46,754 nucleotides of DNA from Stenotrophobium sp050739895 (GTDB lineage: Bacteria > Pseudomonadota > Gammaproteobacteria > Nevskiales > Nevskiaceae): assembly GCA_050739895.1 (NCBI GenBank), contig JBOICK010000089.1, forward strand, positions 1 to 46,754, in the 5' to 3' direction. Shown in pieces: positions 43,308-46,754 of the stretch. The first letter of the stretch is position 1. Each line of letters starts with the position of its first letter. A program made the translations under genes and the position numbers. A model generated the notes under the pieces. It was given only the letters and a program-made list of their open reading frames with translations, was not told where the DNA came from and searched no databases.

Positions 43308-44327
43308 TCAAGCCGTCGTCGTGCCGCCGCAACTACTGCCGGCGCCGGCGGTGCAGCCGAAACAGTGTGAACCCCAGCGGATCGGTCGACGCAGCAGTGC
43401 GTCGAAATCGAAATCGAAAATCGTCGCGGCCGCGTTCTTGCCAGCGACGTGCAGCCCGAGTTGCTGGTTGAAATCACAGTCGAAAATTGCCCCGTTGTGA
43501 TCGACGCTGATCAGGCTGCGGCACATCACGCCCTGCGCCGCCGCCGGGTTGAACGCGGCCAGCAGCTTGTCCATGTAGCCGGCGTACTGGCCGGATTTTT
43601 CCAGATGCAGGCGGAAGCGGTTGATCGGCATGTTGGTGATGGTGAACAGGCCGTTGAAGATCAGGCCGAATTTCGCCTGCAACTCGCGCTTGTAGTCCGC
43701 CTCCAGTGCCGCCTGCGGCGGTGGCAGATAAGGGCCTACCGGGTTGTAAACCAGATTCAACACCAGGCCGCTGCCGTCCACACCGTAACCCAGCGCATTG
43801 AGCCGCCGGATACCTTCGATGCTTTTCCGGAACACACCATCGCCGCGCTGCGCATCGGTGAAATATTCCTGGTAATACGGCAGCGAGGAAATCACCTCGA
43901 CGCGGTGCCCGGCGAAAAACTCCGGCAGATATTGCTTTTGCTCTGCGGTTCTGGGATTGCCGTCGAACTGCACGGTGAGGTTGTGACGCACCATCACATG
44001 CTTGCCCAACCCAACGGCGCGCGCGACAAACTCATCGAAATCCGGGTGCAATTCCGGTGCGCCGCCGGTAATGTCAAGACTCCGGATCTGCGGATGCGCG
44101 GCCAGTATTTCCAGACATTTTTCGACACCCGCGCGCGAAAGCTGCTCGGTGCGTGCTGGCGAGGCATCCACGTGGCAATGCCGGCAGGCCTGATTGCACA
44201 GCTTGGTGATATTCACCTGCAGTGTGTCTATTGTCACTGGCGGCAGGTTTAACTTGCGTTCACGCAGAACGCTTGCGAAATCATGCCGCGTATCGGACAA
44301 CAAATCCTCGAGGAGCACGGCACTCAT
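43308..44327 (-). CDS. arsS: Arsenosugar biosynthesis radical SAM protein ArsS
   Basis: A 339-residue radical SAM enzyme. The SAM cluster motif is Cys44, 48 and 51 (CNQACRHC). ITGGAPELHPDF is the ArsS form of the glycine motif. The C-terminal domain ends with CFGCTAGAGSSCGG, as in the ArsS family (radical SAM plus DUF3641). ArsS transfers the adenosyl group to dimethylarsinous acid, leading to arsenosugars. Its ATG directly follows the stop codon of the peroxidase-like gene, its usual partner. No arsM, arsR or arsenite pump is in the window. Confidence 0.92.
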   Translation of the reverse strand: MSAVLLEDLLSDTRHDFASVLRERKLNLPPVTIDTLQVNITKLCNQACRHCHVDASPARTEQLSRAGVEKCLEILAAHPQIRSLDITGGAPELHPDFDEFVARAVGLGKHVMVRHNLTVQFDGNPRTAEQKQYLPEFFAGHRVEVISSLPYYQEYFTDAQRGDGVFRKSIEGIRRLNALGYGVDGSGLVLNLVYNPVGPYLPPPQAALEADYKRELQAKFGLIFNGLFTITNMPINRFRLHLEKSGQYAGYMDKLLAAFNPAAAQGVMCRSLISVDHNGAIFDCDFNQQLGLHVAGKNAAATIFDFDFDALLRRPIRWGSHCFGCTAGAGSSCGGTTTA

Positions 44328-44328
44328 G

Positions 44329-44664
44329 TCAGAGCACGAGCTTTTTCAGTTGATTCTGCATCTGCACGCTGTGTACCAGGGTGATGCCGGCTTTCATCGC
44401 CGCGGCGACATGCACCGCCTCCATCATCTGCTCGGGATTGGAGCCATTTTCCAAACAGGCGGTGGTGTAGGCGTCGATGCAGTACGGGCATTTCTCGGAG
44501 TGCGCCACCGCCAGTGCGATCAGCGCCTTTTCACGCTTGGTCAAGGCACCATCGCTGCCGGTGACGGCGCCGTAATACTTGAAAAAATCATCCGCCAGCG
44601 CCTTGCCGTGCTGGCCGATATTGCCGAATTTGGCGAGGTCTTCGGATTGGTAATAGTCGCTCAT
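44329..44664 (-). CDS. Arsenosugar biosynthesis-associated AhpD-like peroxidase
   Basis: A 111-residue protein of the carboxymuconolactone decarboxylase/AhpD family. The redox pair is Cys59 and Cys62 in EKCPYCIDAYT; the position where AhpD has His (CxxCxxxH) is Tyr66. The form next to arsS is known as arsenosugar biosynthesis-associated peroxidase-like protein. AGGAG lies seven bases before the ATG. A TATAAG box (about 44710) upstream is a plausible -10 for this two-gene unit. Confidence 0.9.
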   Translation of the reverse strand: MSDYYQSEDLAKFGNIGQHGKALADDFFKYYGAVTGSDGALTKREKALIALAVAHSEKCPYCIDAYTTACLENGSNPEQMMEAVHVAAAMKAGITLVHSVQMQNQLKKLVL

Positions 44665-44750
44665 CGCTACTCCTGTGTGCAGGCCAACCGGTCTGTGCGT
44701 GCTGATCTTATACGGACGCAGCGACTCCGCGGATGTTACACAGGCCCGAT

Positions 44751-46178
44751 CTAGCGTCGACTGGCGGGCAACATGTGCGTGGCGTTATCCCAAGGGTGCT
44801 CCCGCGCCAGCAGGATATTCAGCAGGTTATCCTGGAAGTTGATATTGCCGGTCAACCGATCATGCCGCTCACACAGGAAGAAAGCGTAGTCCAGCGGGAA
44901 GAATAGATACTGGTTGCGCGGCACGGTCGGGTCCAGGCTTTGCCGCGCCAGCAACGAGGACTTGGTCACCTCGCCATCACCCGGCTCCATCATCAACTGC
45001 GTGTAGTCCACGCCTGCCACCGGGTTTCGCACCTCGCCGGGATTGAGCCTTGCGACCGAGTTGCCATGATCGTCTTCCACCAGCAGCCGCGCTGGCGTCA
45101 GCGTGCAGTCGCCGCCAAACACCACCAGCTTCACCGGCGTCTGCGGCAGCGGCACTGTCAGCGACCAGACAAAGCGCCGCGCGCGCTCAAGGCGCTTGGC
45201 GAAATAGCGCTGCAGCAAGCTCACCCGGGCATCAGCCGCCTGGGCATCCGCGGAGTTTTTGCGGATGCGCTGCACGACTTCGGGATCGAACACCGACCAG
45301 CCATAGCCTTGCCAGACTTCAACGTTGAACAAGTCAAGATCAAGCGGCTTGCCGTCCGGTGTCACCAGCCAGTTGTAGACCGGGTGCGGGAACAGTTCAT
45401 ACATGCTGGGCATGGTCGCCAGCACTTCCGTAGGAATACGCCGCAAGCCAACGCGTGTGCCCTCGAGAAATCCGTGCAGCGAAGACACCGAGCCGAGATT
45501 CGGCGTGCCCAGCAACACGACCGTGTGCAACTTCGCGGCGCCTTCGAGATTCACCGGGAAAGTATTTCCATCCAGCACGTCGACCGTGCCATAGCGCAGG
45601 AAATACCTGACGATCAGGCCGCCCATGCTATGGGCGATCACATCCACCTTGAGCCGCGGGTCACCGTAGTCGCGGCGAATCTGCTCAATCAATGCATCGA
45701 GCTTGCGCGCACTCACCACATTGTCCTGGCGCCAGTCGTAGGCAAAAACATAATATCGCCGCTGCCTGCCGTCCTGATGCTGTCCGGGGACACCGGCGCG
45801 GTAGCCGCCGTATCGCTCCAGTGTGCGGATGATCTGGCCATAAAAATCGCGGCCAAGCACCCCTTCAAACAGGCCGTTGGCCTCGATGTCATCATCCATT
45901 GGCTCAAGCGTTTTCGGATTGATGTGCAGCGCCAACCGGCTGTGGTCACCGAGAAACAGGTTCCACAGCGAGCCGGGCCATATTTCTCGATGACTGCCAC
46001 GCTCGCGCAGGCGCGAACCCAGGATGCCGGGAATCACGATCACAGGCGGCTGTGGGCCCGCTGCGCTGCTGAACTCATAAAGACGCTGCAAATCGGGGCG
46101 TACACCATCACCAAAGCTGCAGAACGCCACGGCTGTTGCAAGCGATATCCAAGCTCCCCATCCCAGCCAGCGCCTCAT
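44751..46178 (-). CDS. Secreted LCAT-like alpha/beta-hydrolase
   Basis: A 475-residue protein resembling lecithin:cholesterol acyltransferase/phospholipase enzymes. An N-terminal hydrophobic segment (WLGWGAWISLATAVAF) suggests export or membrane anchoring. IPGILGSRL (about 50-58) is the oxyanion strand, FAYDWR is the LCAT-type loop, and the nucleophile Ser185 is in AHSMGG. Late Asp and His residues complete the fold; I cannot place the triad His with certainty. I chose the ATG at 46178, because GGAGG sits five bases upstream; a GTG thirteen codons earlier is the longer alternative. Confidence 0.87.
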   Translation of the reverse strand: MRRWLGWGAWISLATAVAFCSFGDGVRPDLQRLYEFSSAAGPQPPVIVIPGILGSRLRERGSHREIWPGSLWNLFLGDHSRLALHINPKTLEPMDDDIEANGLFEGVLGRDFYGQIIRTLERYGGYRAGVPGQHQDGRQRRYYVFAYDWRQDNVVSARKLDALIEQIRRDYGDPRLKVDVIAHSMGGLIVRYFLRYGTVDVLDGNTFPVNLEGAAKLHTVVLLGTPNLGSVSSLHGFLEGTRVGLRRIPTEVLATMPSMYELFPHPVYNWLVTPDGKPLDLDLFNVEVWQGYGWSVFDPEVVQRIRKNSADAQAADARVSLLQRYFAKRLERARRFVWSLTVPLPQTPVKLVVFGGDCTLTPARLLVEDDHGNSVARLNPGEVRNPVAGVDYTQLMMEPGDGEVTKSSLLARQSLDPTVPRNQYLFFPLDYAFFLCERHDRLTGNINFQDNLLNILLAREHPWDNATHMLPASRR

Positions 46179-46260
46179 GTCGCCTCCAAAACGTTCCGGC
46201 CACCGGGCGGAACTCACACCCCGACTGCTAAACTATGACACCGTTTCAGCCGTATCACGT

Positions 46261-46754
46261 ATGCCCGCCGTCCGCTCTGCCCGCCCCCGTAAAACCGCCA
46301 CGCCCAAGGTGGGCTTTGTTTCGCTCGGCTGCCCCAAGGCGCTGGTGGACTCCGAACGCATCCTCACGCAGATGCGCGCGGAAGGCTACGAGACCGTCTC
46401 CAGTTACAACGCCGCCGACGTGGTGGTGGTCAATACCTGCGGTTTCATCGACAGCGCGGTCGCGGAATCGCTGGACGCCATCGGCGAAGCGATGGCTGAG
46501 AACGGCAAGGTCATCGTCACCGGCTGTCTCGGCGCCAAGGGCGACATGATCCGTGAGAAATTCCCGGACGTGCTGTCAATCAGTGGCCCGCAGGACTACG
46601 TCACGGTGATGAACGCGCTGCACAAGGCAGTGCCGCCGCAGCATGATCCGTTCATCGATCTGCTGCCGCCGCAAGGTATCAAACTCACGCCCAAGCACTA
46701 CGCCTACGTCAAGATTTCCGAAGGCTGCAACCACAAGTGCAGCTTCTGCATCAT
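46261..46754 (+). CDS. rimO: Ribosomal protein S12 methylthiotransferase RimO (N-terminal part)
   Basis: The frame starts at ATG 46261 and runs off the right edge, giving 164 residues. The N-terminal MTTase domain carries the second-cluster cysteines 24 (VSLGCPKALVDSE), 60 (NTCGFID) and 89 (TGCLGAKG). The radical SAM motif begins at Cys156, with Cys160 and Cys163 (CNHKCSFC). The order and spacing are those of RimO rather than MiaB, especially GCPKALVDSE. It methylthiolates Asp of S12. Divergent from the LCAT-like gene with 82 bases between starts. Confidence 0.95.
   Translation, partial: MPAVRSARPRKTATPKVGFVSLGCPKALVDSERILTQMRAEGYETVSSYNAADVVVVNTCGFIDSAVAESLDAIGEAMAENGKVIVTGCLGAKGDMIREKFPDVLSISGPQDYVTVMNALHKAVPPQHDPFIDLLPPQGIKLTPKHYAYVKISEGCNHKCSFCI

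Overview
The window is a GC-rich, gene-dense stretch of a gammaproteobacterial chromosome. Supporting signs are a complete 13-gene respiratory complex I operon in the nuoA-to-nuoN order with a fused nuoCD, plus mnmG, folE, rimO, pdxH, a chromosomal-type ParB and an Atm1-type ABC exporter. I cannot name the genus. No tRNA, rRNA, CRISPR array, insertion sequence, phage or plasmid module is visible.

Layout. Bases 1-11188 hold housekeeping and stress genes: a MAPEG protein, an AcuI-type reductase, PdxH, a cold-shock protein, NnrU, a dps/oppF pair joined by a GTGA overlap, a pirin, a beta-helix-like protein of unknown function, and a lipid-flavoured run (SDR, PlsC-type acyltransferase, Atm1-type exporter). 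Bases 11402-26139 are the nuo operon, all on the minus strand and tightly coupled. Upstream of it lies a protein-glutamylation operon (RimB-like aspartic protease, RimK ligase, M14 deacylase). Bases 28911-31360 carry a Mpo1-like membrane protein and mnmG. Immediately before mnmG is a diverged copy of its first 18 codons, interrupted by a three-hairpin repeat. Next come a secreted LEA-like protein, a TonB-dependent receptor, a YgjP-type metallopeptidase, a membrane class III cyclase, two tandem small fatty-acid hydroxylases, an orphan parB, folE, an acyl-ACP desaturase and an SDR. The window ends with a TerB protein, a secreted protein, an arsenosugar pair (ArsS plus peroxidase-like protein), a secreted LCAT-like esterase and the start of rimO.

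The most unusual signals are not genes. Five intergenic copies of an unnamed 105-118 bp element are present. Each has a very AT-rich, often perfectly palindromic core between short GC-rich arms (CCCGCT on the left, AGCGGG on the right). All five point the same way on the plus strand whatever the neighbouring genes do, and in one copy the arms change together. Separately, three copies of a bipartite DnaA-box-like repeat (TTATCCACA, about 17 bp, TGTCGATAA) flank the interval between ygjP and parB. The first two lie just beyond one of the AT-rich elements, an arrangement that resembles a replication origin or a DnaA-binding locus. A nested hairpin between the desaturase and the following SDR combines a terminator with an outer stem that hides the SDR ribosome-binding site.
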